Origin: Galbula dea
Taxonomy: Eukaryota; Chordata; Aves; Piciformes; Galbulidae
Reading direction: 5' to 3'
Length of the DNA stretch: 64,000 bases
NCBI GenBank assembly: GCA_013399015.1
Contig: VWZX01010089.1
Span: 131,311 to 195,310, forward strand
Shown: positions 50,201 through 62,140 of the stretch, piece after piece
Layout of the letters: the number at the start of each line of letters is the position of its first letter
How positions within the stretch are numbered: position 1 is the first letter of the stretch
The notes under the pieces: model-generated
Database searches by the model: none
What the model saw: only the letters and a program-made list of their open reading frames with translations
What the model was told of the DNA's origin: nothing
Made by a program: the position numbers and the translations under genes

Positions 50201-53200
50201 CTCCGAATGTGCTGGTCTGAATGTGTCTGAATCAGCCACATTCTCACAAAGCAGAGGGACCACTGGAGAGGTCTCTGGCTGGGAGGCTCAGCAGCATAAT
50301 GAGACAGCTAACATCTACACATTTTTGGAATAGCATGTGCTGTGCATGTGCAAAAAAGAAAAATCCCTTTCTGCCAGTCACATGCTGCACCCATAGCTTT
50401 CAGTGGTTTATTGCAAGCCACCATCCATTCAGTGAGACAGTTTTACAGCTGGTAATGAATGGCACCTGTAAAAATATATCTATTTTTTTAAATTACATTT
50501 TGAGTTAAATGCAGGCATCAAGACTTTCTTGAGGCAAAGTGCAAAATGCCAGACCTCCAAGTTTTCTAGAGTTGCAAGGAGGATTTAGCTGACAACTTTC
50601 AAGATATTTTCTGAAAAGTGGTATTTTACAGTATTAGTTAGTGATAAACCTAACCAAGAAGGTATGCATTAAGTAGGAAAATAAAGCTGTTGCCTTCACA
50701 CTTATGTATTTGTAAAATATATTGCCAAGTTCCATAGAAATTATTCTACATTCAAAGACTTGTATTAAATAACATACCATAGGAAAACTCTAAATTAGAC
50801 CTTTGAACAGAAATGGAGATTTCACTAATTTAAATACCAGTGCCACTCTTACCTGTGTACCTTGAGATCATGATTACTGGTCATACACCTTGTCCTCTGA
50901 ATTAACTGAACATTATGAACTTTCCTGCTCACAAATTCAATGTATTCAAAACTTCTGCATCAGGGTGTTGCTGTTTTCTTGGGGTTTGTTCGTTGGGGTT
51001 TTTTCCCTCCTCCTCTGGACTTGCTCTTCTCTCGTTTTTATTTCCAGAAATGGCTGCAAACTGACAAACATTTGTGGTGTTTGAGAACACACCAGAGAGA
51101 ATGAAAATACTTTGGACCATCCTGTTTGGGTTTTGGGGGTTTTTTAATGTTTTTAAGGACTTCTTAACTGAGGATGTTAAAAAGGCATCAGGATACCTCA
51201 GGTCCAGTCATAAACAGATGATATCAGCAGACTAAGGCACTGATTTCTCTAGTGTTTAAGATTTATGCACCACTTCAAGCTTTTAGTGTCAAAGACTGGT
51301 ATTTCGTAGGATCTATTACTTGGCTCCTAGAGTTCATAAAGCATATGGTAAATGTATTTTGACAGTGCCAGTGTCAAACTGTATCATAACTTGTATCTGT
51401 GCAGAAAAGCAGCATGCACAACAGGAGAAAACAATGAATAAGATGCTTTTTGTTTGTTGCTTTCATCATACTTTTGTTTCTCCCAGTAGGCTTCAATTCT
51501 CCACTCAAATGATGGCTGTGTGGCTGCTGTGGGTTTGGCACTCCAGCCACATGTGCTGACTGTCTCTGCCTTGCAGGAAGCTGATAAAGCACTGCTCTGC
51601 AACCTGGAGCTGCAGATCGAGTCCCAGTTCCTGCAGGATGATATTAATGCCACAAAGGACAGATACAAGAAGGTAACTGGCTGAATTTATCATCTTCTTT
51701 AGCTCTTCCTTCTGGAGATATGTGAAGCCTTGCTCTTCTCCGTTTTCTGTTCCACTGGCAACTTAAAGTAAATGCCATTTGTATTTTGGTGGGTAAATAT
51801 CACTATGTTTTCAGTGGGTGCAGCAGCTGCAGTGTGGAGATCAAGCCCAGCAGTTGGATAGCTGCAAGCATCCACATTGCCTCCCTCAGGGTCCAGTGCC
51901 TACAGCTGTAGCAATGTCTTGAATTTTTTGACCTGGTACTGCAATTCAACCAAATGTGGTTGTCAAACTGTGTTGTATTTCATGTTAAGAAGCTATTGCT
52001 TTCATCAGAGGGAGATATCCAATATTCTGGGCCGCAGCATTCCAGTTAACCAGCAGACATAAGCCTGTGGCCGTATGATTACACTGCAACCAACTTTAAC
52101 ACACGCAGCCCCCTTCTCCTACCTGGAGGAGCTGTGAGGCTTGGGGTCAGGCCACTCTCCCATCTTGGCTGCCTTTAAAAGAAGCAGCTCATTTTTTCTG
52201 GACAATATGCAAGGGTATTTGTGGTTCTCATTTTGAAAATCTCCTGTGAAATTGGAAATCATGGAATCTTTTCATTAAGACTATGAATGTTACTGTCACT
52301 TAGCCAAATGCCTGTAATGTGTACTCAGCATGATGAAACTGTTAGCACACATGCACTCAAAATCAGGTCTAAACCCACGTTCCAAAAGCAAGCCTGGACA
52401 AACACACACTGGACTTTTACATGCTGAAAGAAGCAGAGACCTAGGAATAAGCCCCAGAAGTGGAACACATTGAAGGGAGCACCTTGCTATGGCATTTTCT
52501 GATGAAAATGTGTTTTACTTCACCACAGAACCTTATGGAAATCCAGACCTACGTCAATGTTTTGCAGCAGATCATCCAGACAACCCCTCGCGTGTCCCCT
52601 ATAACCACTGGTATATGTGAGGTAAGCACTGCTGTCTGTAAATACATGCTGCCCTAAGTAGGAGAGAGAGAATGTCTGTTCCTAAAGCATCCCAGATCCT
52701 CTAACTCCCACTCCAAGCTTATATGAAAACAGCAACAACTATAAGTATTGAATGGGAGGAAAAAACTAACTGTAGCTTTGGAAAGAGGAATTGTTCAGGA
52801 TCAATGGAAGGGAATTATCTCTGAGAGACCACGTTGGTTAGGTACATTCCAGCATATGGATTAGCCCCAAAAATGGCTAGGTCAAAGGTGGTTGAAGTAA
52901 TTGTTCTTCTATCTGAAGAGGAGCTGGCAGAATATATGAATATTTATAGATAAAGAAAATCTTGTCCTGAAGGGGTGAAAAGAGGTGGAAATTTGTAAAT
53001 CAAATTAATTGCTGCAAACTAGATGAAAACTTGATAACTTCTACCAATATGAGTGGCTGTGCCAAGATACATTTGTTAGATGGAAGATAGGAACAGCTGT
53101 ATCTGAAGGGTCTAATTTCAACATAAGCTGTTGAAACAACATAACTACAGTCCTGCCATCTGACGTCTTTTACTCTTAAAGCCATGCCACAGGGGGTTAC

Positions 53201-56200
53201 CTGAGGTTCAATACCCACCTATTTATTTGTCTTTTGTCATTTTCTGTTTGTCTTTACAGTTTATTTCCAGTAGTGGAATTTCTTTTGGCTCTTTTTAAAA
53301 GAGTGAAACATACTTTCCTGAACAACCCATTGTTTTCTTCCAACCAGGAAAAACTGGTAGCAGAGAGGAGGATCCCTGTTCTGCAGAGCCAGCTGGAGGA
53401 ATACAAGAGCATCCTCTGCCAGCTACAGGCACAGAAATACAAACTGCAAACAGAGGTACTGCCATCTCTAGCCATAAACACAACCATGATGCTTATAAAG
53501 CCTGCTCTTTCTATGGTCACGTGGTAAAATCTGAGTGGCCTTTAACAGGGTCTCATGAAGACATTTGACTTGGAGGTGTGTTTGCCTTTTAGTTTTCCAT
53601 CTTTTTCTTCATCTGCTTCATTCCCATTCTCTCAATGGTCCGCATTGTCAGGTTTTGATGGCCAGGGAGGACTGTAGGTATCATAGCCACAATGAAGCCA
53701 TCTTTGCTTATCAGAGTAGCTGGTGGGAGAAGGTTTCCACATTGCAACTGGATTCCTGCAGGACAGAGTCAGCAAGAGGTCACGGGTGGAAAAAGTCACA
53801 CAGGGCTGTTCTTGCTTGCTTACTGGGCTCATGGTGGCAATTGGCTCTGTGAAATATGATGGGAGACCTTCAGGGCTCTGCCCAGCCCTTTCCATCGGTG
53901 CCACATCCAATGCTGAGCTTGCTGTGAGAAGGACTGGGCAGACTCGGCCATCAAAACCGAAATAGATGTCAAGCTACTTTTGGCATCCTGCATTCATCCC
54001 TGTCACTACTAAGCACTAAGTTAACTCCTCTCCTGCACATAAACACTACCAGCACCAAAACCATCTGCTTTTTGCCAATTCCTGATTTGCAGAAAATGAC
54101 TGGACAAGACTTTGACTTATTGCTTCTGCCCATCTCCCAGCCTACCGTAAATCAACTTACCTTCAGTGCCTCCAAGTGAGAGTGCAGTGCTGGGACAAGG
54201 GCAGCAGGAGAGGGAGGAGCAGTTAAAGGCTACAGTGAACAGAAACCAGACCTGAATAATTGCCAGTGGCAGGCCTGCCTCCACACAGTTTAATGTTTCT
54301 TAGTGGATAGTGGTAAAGAACCACCACCTTATGGCTCCCCAAATACAGCTTCCTTTGTGCCTCAAGTTGCCCATCCTGGGTGAGGGGAGTAATACACTCA
54401 CATAAAACACCTTTTGGTGTGATTTTGGACTCCTCTGGACAGCCATAGCAGCAGCTCTTACCTTCCTGAGCATAATTTCTTTCACTAGGGCACTTGATGA
54501 CAGTTCTGCCTCCAGGTCTTTTCCTTGGTCTCTTTCTCATGTCTGATGCTCTGGTATTTCTACACCAGACACATGCATTCTGGGAAAGGCAAGAATGAAC
54601 ATAGTGATAAGGAGATAAGGAATCAATATAGAAAAAAGGGGAGAAAATCAGCCTCCTGCTGGCAGATGGAGAGAGGCACTCTTTGGGGAATTAATCATGC
54701 TGCTTTCAAATTCATATCCCCACTTACAGTTTATCAATTCATTCATTCTCATGCCTTAAGATTAAGATTGAGTGGGGGCCAATTACATGGTTGCCTGTGA
54801 GGGTGAAGACTGGATCTGATGACTGAGGTGTCCTCCAGCTCCTTTGCTTCCCTGTTTCCTGACCTCATAACTGTGTTGCTGAGAGGTTATCAACCCCACC
54901 TCATGAACACTGATCACTAAATGGGTCTGTGGAACCTGTTGGTCCACTCATACACTGCAGTATATCCAAACTACTGCCAAGGGACTTAGCTCCTAAATTC
55001 AGGCTCTTAAAAGGTTTTTGAAAATCTTGCCTGTAACATAGAGAAATAAATCTATTGGTTAGGAATCCATTAGTCAGTTATTGTCCCATTAGCTTTTTGT
55101 GAGACCATCTCTCTATAAGCTGTTTCAAAAGGGAAAAAACCAAACCAAACCAAAAAACAACACAACAACAAAAGTGATAAAAGCCATAATAAATAGCCAA
55201 AAATAGCAGAAGAAAGTGAGAACAGAATTACACTATATCTCACCTATAACTCCTGCCCTTTATTTTTCGAAGGCACTTATTGCCATCTCCTGGTCGATGT
55301 GTTCTCCAGTGACAGGAGTTGAAGCTTTACTGCAGAGCAGTTATTTTGAACCCTAGAGTAAAAAAGCTGAGGAATTTAATGGAATAACTGAAGAAATGCA
55401 GTGAAAGTGCCACTGTGTTTCAGTAGTGCAGCCTCACACATTGTAATAAACCATGTCTTGCCTTGACTTACCCTTGAACTACGGGGATGCTGGATGCTGA
55501 CTGCTTCAGAGCTGGTTCTTTCACCCACCGATTTTGTTTACCAGACAACCATGCTGGAGCAAGCGATTAAAAACACCCAGGAGAGTTATGACGATGAAAT
55601 TCAGCTTTACAATGAGCAAATTGAAAACCTTAGGAAGGGGATAGAGGAGGCCGAGAGGACCTTGGAGAAGTACACAACCGACTGCCGCCAGCTGGTGATC
55701 TACCAGCAGTCCCTGGAGAATGAGCTGGAACGGTACAAACGTATCATCGAGAACGAGGACAGCCGGTAAGGCTGGGTTTCTGGACTCTCTCAAAGGGGCC
55801 AGTGATCTCTTTTATCTCCTCTGAAAAATGTATCTTTAAGGGCATTTGGTCCACCCCAAAGCTGTGGCCACTTTTACACCTTTCACTGGTAGATACCTGG
55901 GGATAGGAATCTAAATAGGTGTAAAATCTGGTCAAGCCTCTGCCAGGCAAAGGCTCAGAGCCATTTTGAACTTCTCTTTTCCATAGTCTCCTTTCCATAC
56001 ACTGTTCTGGAATCAGTATAGAGAGATCAGGAGCATATTAAAGCAATTTGAAAGCCCTCTCCACTGCCTGGGTGTTAGGAGAAACTTCCTGGGGCCTTAC
56101 AGGCAGGTTAATGTCCTGTATAGCCAAGCACTCTTCACAGGAAATCCATTCTTCAAGCAAGGGGGGAGAAAGGGTAGAATATAAGAAAGAGAGATTTGAG

Positions 56201-59200
56201 TTGCGTTTAAAACCTCCGGAGGAGCACTGGCTCCCTCTAATGTCAACCATCAGTCTCACATGAGAAAGGAGCTGGGCTTCCACAGCAGTCCCTGGTTGCT
56301 GCCTGCCCAGGCAGATGCAGCAGGGCCAGACCCCTGAGCATCCAAACTGCTGCTCTGGGTTGTCCAGAAGATGCAGGGGAAGGACATTCATTAACAGTCA
56401 CTCTCACACGTGGGGAACTGATATTTCATCAGTTTCTAGCATCTCATTTGGGACACTGCATTCTGGTTAGGAGAATCCAAGCAGGGGAATTCTCAGCACC
56501 CAAAATCAAACTGAGCATCTCTTGTGTATCTTTCTAGGGTGTATATCCCCCCTACAGGACAAAATACTCTCTCAAATTCTGGCAGAGCAGACTGGAAAGG
56601 CCACAGATAGAGTACCTGGTTTGGATATAGGCCAGCCTCTTAGTTTTAATTTTTAACCCTTCATACCACTGACTCCTCAAATATTCTCCAAGGAAGACTG
56701 TTCAGTTTTCCTCTTGCCCTTCAGAAGTCAGGCGTGTGCAGGTGACATTGTAACGGCTACCAAATTTCATACTTTACCAGCCAGCACGTTCAGCTCTTGC
56801 TGACCTGTAGTAGGTGTTGGACTGACTTTGCCCATCCAAAATCTTCCCATCCTTTCAAAGTGCTGTGCTAAATTACAAACCTGTTGTTGTGGGGTTTAAT
56901 TACTGGTGTACTTTACCAAATGCAGCATCCCATGTCTCCTGCTCCTGTGAAGGTGCTGTGGCTGTGTCGGTTTTCCGCAGACAGAACATAGGCTCCTCTC
57001 ACTCTCTGACTCCTCACCGCAGAGAAATGTATTTCTTTAACCTCCATGCTTCATTTTGTGCAATTTCACTTGCTTTTGATGGAAACGAGGGGGAGAGGTC
57101 TGACCACTGCACTTCTTCTCCGGCAGGTTAAACTCTGCTATAGCAGGAACGCCAGTCACACTCTTCACACAGATCTATAGACCTGTCCAGCCTCAAGCTT
57201 CGAGGGGAAGAGGTAAACCTGTGACATGTTTCCCTGTGTCTGTCAAGAGCAGCATCACTGTATTTTTAAGCTGTTTTTCTATTTGTCTTCCATATGAACA
57301 CCAGCCTGACTTGAGGCTCACTAAGTAAATGTAATGCTTTCAGCTTACCTCAGCTGGCTTTGGGACGAGCTGTCAGAGGCCAAAGGACAAGTAAAAGAGT
57401 TTCTTTGCTAATTTCTTCTATTTACTACTTAGGCCAATCAACTGAGCAAAGGCAGAAGGCACCTGAAATTATGGAAAGAGCTGAGGGTTTTGTGCTGACT
57501 TGTGGCAAGTCGTTGGGCTACGCTTCAGTCACGTGCAGAGAGGATTAGGGCATGTTGAGTGCTGCAGGCAGGCAGAGGAGACTTCTGGGGGCCTTTTTAC
57601 ATCCCATGGCCTGGTTTCCTCCCAGTGGTGTTTACTCTATGTTGTATAATAGTTTGTTAGAATTAGGATACTTGGAAACCTGCTGACAAGGAAATGGGCA
57701 AGACTAAACTAGTGAGGCTGCTCTTAACAAAGAAAGGAGCTGGTTTATAGAGAGGTGCTGTAGGTACTAACATGAGATGACCTCCTGTAGCTTAAATCCA
57801 AGGCTCACTGGGGTTTTACTAACAACATTCTCACTGAGAATGGAGATAACCATCAAATGAGGGGGTTTTTGGAGTGCAGCTGTAGTTTTTCTAACTGCTC
57901 TGTGAACCATAACCATTTTAATAAAATAGGTCCATAATGCCTGAGGCCAGGTCCTCAGCAGCTGTAAACAGTTACTGTCCTGTAAGGTGTTGTTTTATAT
58001 CCATGGAATATCTAGCCTCTCTCCAGCCACACCTCTGCGTCCTCCCTGCAGGGCACTTCATGTGCATTACTGTACCTGTGACATGGCACAAGACAGCTGC
58101 ATTGGGGAAAGCATATTAGTGTATTTCTGTCCCTGTGTTCCTGTAATCTCCAGTACCAGCCTGCGCCTCCTCTGCTCTAGCTGACTATGCCTTGGAAATC
58201 AGTAGCCTGCCTATGCTCCTGCTGAGCTGTCTCTGGGTCTGTGGCTACTGACTGCCCAGGCAATGAGAAGCACAGCCTGTGGGCAGAGCTTCCCTCTGCA
58301 CAGGCCTAGAGCTCAACAGTAGTGTTCCAGTGGTGCCAAAATGCTGCTCCTCCACCCTGCACCACTAACAGCTGCCTAGCTCTGCGCCCACCAGCCGCTG
58401 GCTGCTCCCTCCTGACACACCTCCTTGCATCTGCCCATACCCAAAATGGCTACGAGGGGGAGGGTACCTCGCTGACTCTTAGCCCCCTCAGAACACCTCC
58501 CTGGTGAACCAGTCTTCAGATACCCTTGAAGAGCTGGTGATGACACTCACCTGTCCCAGCAGGCCTGGACTGCTCAGCCAGCAACCCTGTGTTCAGCAGG
58601 AAGGTTTTAAATAGGGCATTGTTTTGTATTTTTCCTCCCTAAATCCTAGCAGGAGGTGTAAAGCCAGATAAGCTGTTTGCACTTAAGTTTGACTGCCAGG
58701 CTATGCCTCTTAACTTTGGACGGTTGGCTTCAGTCTGTACCTTAGCAGATGAGGTTTCTGGCCGAGTTAACAGAGCCAAATGCCACAATGCCTGGGAGGA
58801 AGATGCTGAGCCTGACCACAGCAGCAGGCACTGAACACTCGTGCTGAGCATTAGGACAGGCCTGATAGGTAAAGGTTTTGTGCAGCTGCCTCTTTTACAC
58901 ATGCTCAGTTGTCCTGTGTATGTCAGTGCTGACCTCAGATGCAAAATGGCATCTGTACATCAGCACCGTTTGTTGTTTTCTTTGATGTTTCCCTAGATAT
59001 CACCCAGGCCGTGCAAGATATTGCTAGTGTGAAGCCCAGACAAAAAGCTCTAACCAAGAAAATTGCTAGGAAAAAGGAGCTGATGTCTAAAGACATAACT
59101 GATGGTCACTCACCTGAAAGAATGTATGAAAGAACTCTGGAAGGTTTTGACCAAGATCAGCTGGAGTTTGGGCATGAAGACTCAGTCACTTGTGAACCTG

Positions 59201-59934
59201 GGCAGGAAGGATTAGAATTTGATGACAAAGAAATGGGCCCAGAGGACGTACCTGATGGAGCCCGGATAAGTAAAGCCTTCGATAAATTGTGTAACATTGT
59301 GAGGGAGAAAATAAGAGTCCACAAAAAACCAGAGCCTAAACCTGATGCCTATCCCAAAGGGCGTTACGTGCTGGTAACAGGGGAGGAAGGCTATGAAGAA
59401 CCTTGCATCTTGGCCCCCTCTATCCCAGCTGAGGGAGAGATCAGAGTTTCCACCGGCAATGGGAAAGTGATGAATGGTGGTGAGGTGGAGCCCATACCGG
59501 AACTGCCAGAACCATCAGAAGAAGAGAAAGGGGCCATTTGTGAAAGGAGAGAAGAGTTTGAACTCCAAGATAAACAGAAAGAGGAAGACAAAGAATACAT
59601 GCTTGAGTGGGGTAAAAGAACAAGAGGAAAAATCGAGCAAATTACAAAGTATCCGGACATCTCTGAGCCCGAGACAGTTCCTTCTCCTGGTCTGGTAACC
59701 CCAACAGAGCCAGGAGTCCTTCGAGAGACGGAATATGACCGAGAAGACAATAAGGGGCTTTTGTTCAGGGAAGCAGGCTTGCCTGGCTCCATGAGCTATG
59801 AGAAGGTGGAGGTGGTGGAGTCCATCGAGAAGTTTTCAGACGACAGAATTCAGACGTACGAGGAGACAGCGATGATTGTGGAGACAATGATAGAGAAGAC
59901 AAGCAAGAAGAAACCAGGTGACAAAGGCTCTTAA
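43914..59934 (+). CDS. BFSP1: BFSP1 (filensin), lens beaded-filament intermediate filament protein, complete CDS
   Basis: Join: 43914-44284, 48788-48848, 51577-51672, 52529-52621, 53348-53455, 55545-55765, 57127-57212, 58997-59934. All junctions are GT–AG and the 1,974 nt stay in one frame: 657 codons plus TAA. The protein has a short head, then the helix-initiation motif [19 protein letters not shown] (45-63), a coiled-coil rod ending near [15 protein letters not shown] (about 303-317), and a long acidic tail. The tail carries [20 protein letters not shown] and a conserved end, [10 protein letters not shown] to [15 protein letters not shown]. The rod, about 275-280 residues, is shorter than in typical cytoplasmic intermediate filaments, a known filensin trait. 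Family role: filensin co-assembles with phakinin (BFSP2) into beaded filaments of lens fibre cells. BFSP2 is excluded by the long tail. Confidence 0.97.
44285..48787 (+). other. BFSP1: BFSP1 intron 1
   Basis: 4.5 kb, AT-rich. An A/T-only stretch lies near 44530-44575, and a degenerate TATATGTGAAACC repeat near 48628-48712 sits just upstream of exon 2. No other element is recognised. Confidence 0.7.
48628..48712. repeat. Degenerate ~33-bp tandem repeat
   Basis: About 2.5 copies of a unit containing ATATGTGAAACCA followed by TATATATAT, ending about 75 bases before the exon 2 acceptor. Confidence 0.75.
48788..48848 (+). CDS. BFSP1: BFSP1 exon 2 (residues 124-144)
   Basis: Encodes [21 protein letters not shown]. 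Acceptor TTTGCAG ends at 48787, donor GTAAGC at 48849. Confidence 0.96.
49071..49092 (+). repeat. (AAT)n-like microsatellite
   Basis: ATAATAATAACAATAATAAT pattern with one interruption, in BFSP1 intron 2. Confidence 0.8.
51577..51672 (+). CDS. BFSP1: BFSP1 exon 3 (residues 145-176)
   Basis: Encodes [20 protein letters not shown] then [12 protein letters not shown], coil 1B. Acceptor ends at 51576, donor GTAACT at 51673; 96 nt, phase 0 to 0. Confidence 0.96.
52529..52621 (+). CDS. BFSP1: BFSP1 exon 4 (residues 177-207)
   Basis: Encodes [20 protein letters not shown] then [11 protein letters not shown], the end of coil 1 and the linker. Acceptor ends at 52528, donor GTAAGC at 52622. Confidence 0.96.
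53348..53455 (+). CDS. BFSP1: BFSP1 exon 5 (residues 208-243)
   Basis: Encodes [20 protein letters not shown] then [16 protein letters not shown], the first part of coil 2. Acceptor ends at 53347, donor GTACTG at 53456; 108 nt, phase 0 to 0. Confidence 0.96.
55545..55765 (+). CDS. BFSP1: BFSP1 exon 6 (residues 244-316)
   Basis: Begins [20 protein letters not shown] and ends [14 protein letters not shown], the main part of coil 2 and the rod end. Acceptor ends at 55544, donor GTAAGG at 55766; splits the Arg317 codon. Confidence 0.96.
55766..58996 (+). other. BFSP1: BFSP1 introns 6-7
   Basis: Introns 55766-57126 and 57213-58996. Nothing beyond unique intronic sequence was recognised. Confidence 0.65.
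57127..57212 (+). CDS. BFSP1: BFSP1 exon 7 (residues 317-345)
   Basis: Encodes [20 protein letters not shown] then VQPQASRGR, the start of the tail. Human filensin has a similar TPIPLFTQ. Acceptor ends at 57126, donor GTAAAC at 57213. Confidence 0.94.
58997..59934 (+). CDS. BFSP1: BFSP1 exon 8, tail domain and stop (residues 346-657)
   Basis: Acceptor CCCTAG ends at 58996. It opens [20 protein letters not shown], matching the human tail. It is acidic with Lys/Pro patches, and includes DVPD|G at 432/433. It closes in KKPGDKGS and TAA at 59932-59934. Confidence 0.96.
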
Positions 59935-60345
59935 GTGACACATACCCCCTTGATAGTCAACCTGTCTGGCATAGTTATATTCAATGACTGTTTTTTTTTC
60001 TGACCGAATGATACAAGTAGTGAGATTTTTGCTGTTTGGTATGGAACAGATTGATACTTGATGGCAGTTCTGTCTGATGCAGGCTCACCTTTGGTGCAAC
60101 GACCGTTAGAGTGCTCCAGGGCAACAAGTAATAGGCACATCCTATGCAACTGATTTTCATGATTAGGACAAGTTGAAAGTTATTATTATTACAGAGCTGC
60201 CTGGCTTTCCACAGCATTCAGGACAAATCTGCATATCCCTCTGCTGCTCCTGTAGCTGCCGAACGATTCTCCATCTCTCAGACACCTGCAAATGTTAACT
60301 TGTGACATCTGGTTCATTTAATAAAAGTTTTGCCTTCTACTGAAG
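59935..60345 (+). other. BFSP1: BFSP1 3' UTR
   Basis: It runs from the stop codon to the inferred cleavage site shortly after the AATAAA at 60320-60325. The UTR is about 0.4 kb. A second AATAAA at 60588-60593 could give a longer form. Confidence 0.7.
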
Positions 60346-60370
60346 ATACCCACTGTGGGTTTTGTGTTGC
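60320..60370 (+). terminator. BFSP1: Poly(A) signal and downstream GT-rich element of BFSP1
   Basis: AATAAA at 60320-60325 is followed 25-45 bases later by GTGGGTTTTGTGTTG, the expected downstream GU-rich element. This makes cleavage around 60340-60350 likely. Confidence 0.75.
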
Positions 60371-62140
60371 CTTTACCCTTGACTAATAGTCCCTAATATG
60401 TAAATGTCAACTGATTCAGTGTGCAGGAGAATTTCCAGGAGAAGGGCCAGAAACCTGTTCAATAACCTCTTCCAAATCTCTCTCATTTACAGTCCTTGAC
60501 ACTTTCCCAGCTTGTCATACTTGTCTTTTTGGCTCCAAAGACAAACACACTATATTCAAAATGAGCTCTTACCACATACCTCCTCAGAATAAACTTGAAA
60601 TGCCACCAAAGTGGAGGGTAACCCTTACAAAAGATACTAAAGGCACAATTTGTCCTTCACCAACAGAACTAAGATATTTATGAATGCCAACAAGCTTTTG
60701 AGCAGACTGCAGCCACTCAAACAGACGGTGTGCTTTGGTATTTTCTTGTTAAACTTATTTCCTCAGACTGTAGCATTTCACAGAGCTTCCTGCTGCCACA
60801 GGATCCTTTCGCAGCCCAGTCACCTGCAGCCCCACGGAGCACCACGGGGTGGGGTTGCTGGAACAACCGGTGCCTTCCCATGTCCCTGTGCCTGAGGAAG
60901 TAAAAAGCAACAGCTTCTTGCAGCCTTCAGAAACCTCTGACTCGGGGAAAAAAACAAAACCAAACCAATCGACCAACCAAAACCACAACAACAAAACACC
61001 AAACAACAACACACAAAAACCCTTCAACCCCCCAGCCATCGTGTAGGCCTCAGCTTGACTTCAGGTATACAAATAATCCCAGGCATACAAATAATCACCT
61101 ACTGCACTGCATAGGCAGCAACCTGAGCTGCAGGACTTGAACCAAGCTGGTGCTGAGAAGCACCACAGACTTAAGCCTAAGCAGAAGTCAAGGACCATGA
61201 AGAACTAAGACTTAAATTGTGCTATGATGTCTGACCTGTATTCCACAACCATGTGAGTTGCCCAGAAGGCTGCAGATAATGGGCATCTTTCACTAAGTTT
61301 GTATGAAAATGGTATAGAAAAACACTAGTATTCTGTGCTGAAAGGTGTAGCAAATCTCATGATTTATGAGCTAACCTCTGCTTTAAATGCAGTCTCAAGG
61401 CTTAAGTGTTCAAATGCCAAAGTGGAAAGGTAAAATACTTGTGAGGATCTATTCAGCAGAGGCTGGGACGAGACCTGGGTTACTACAGGCACATTCTCAT
61501 CTCTGAGGCACTCGGAACTAGATCAGGAGGTTCCCTCCCGTCTTTTACTGCTACAGGCACAGTAAGAAATTCTCAAATTAAATGTACCCTGGTGGCCTGG
61601 GAACAGGTGAGCCAAAAAGTACACGAAAGTGTGGGTGGGAAGTAGGGAGGAAGAGGGGAAATCAAGGTTTTTGTGGCTCAAGGTGCTCCGAACAGCAGAG
61701 AAAACAAACTGCTGCAGCATTTCCTTGGGACCTGAACAGCTTATGAACCACACTGCAAAAATGTCCCTTTCTCTCTTCTTGAGGATCCCTTTCCCTACTG
61801 AGGGCAGCAGTTTGGCACCCACACTGCTGTGTGCTTCTGCAGAGCTGCCCTCAGAGCCAGCGGGTTTTAGCCACATAAGCAATGCCCAAGGCTCCTCTGA
61901 GCCTGTGGCCTTAATCTTCAATCCCCCAGCACATCACAAAGCTAACATAAAGCCTGTTACACGTCTGCTGGTGCTATCAACTCTTTTGGAGGCCTCTGTT
62001 TATGTTCTCAGTGTCCAGCATACATGGGATACAAATGTCTTTCTCAGTGTGAAAAGCAGAGGAGTAGGAAGTTACCCCACTTACCACTGTTTAATACCTC
62101 TTGTGTACTTCCAGGTAGGCAATGATGATGATAGGACCTG
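60371..62140. other. Sequence downstream of BFSP1
   Basis: It includes an A/C-rich low-complexity stretch near 60943-61020. A 210-codon ORF at 61629-62261 (+) has no family features and I regard it as chance. No gene is recognised. Confidence 0.55.

Larger units (their letters stand above)
48849..55544 (+). other. BFSP1: BFSP1 introns 2-5
   Basis: Introns 48849-51576, 51673-52528, 52622-53347 and 53456-55544. They include an (AAT)n-like stretch at 49071-49092 and a short (TA)n near 49439-49450. A G/T-rich stretch lies near 50970-51005 and an A/C-rich stretch near 55133-55180. No further gene is recognised. Confidence 0.65.
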
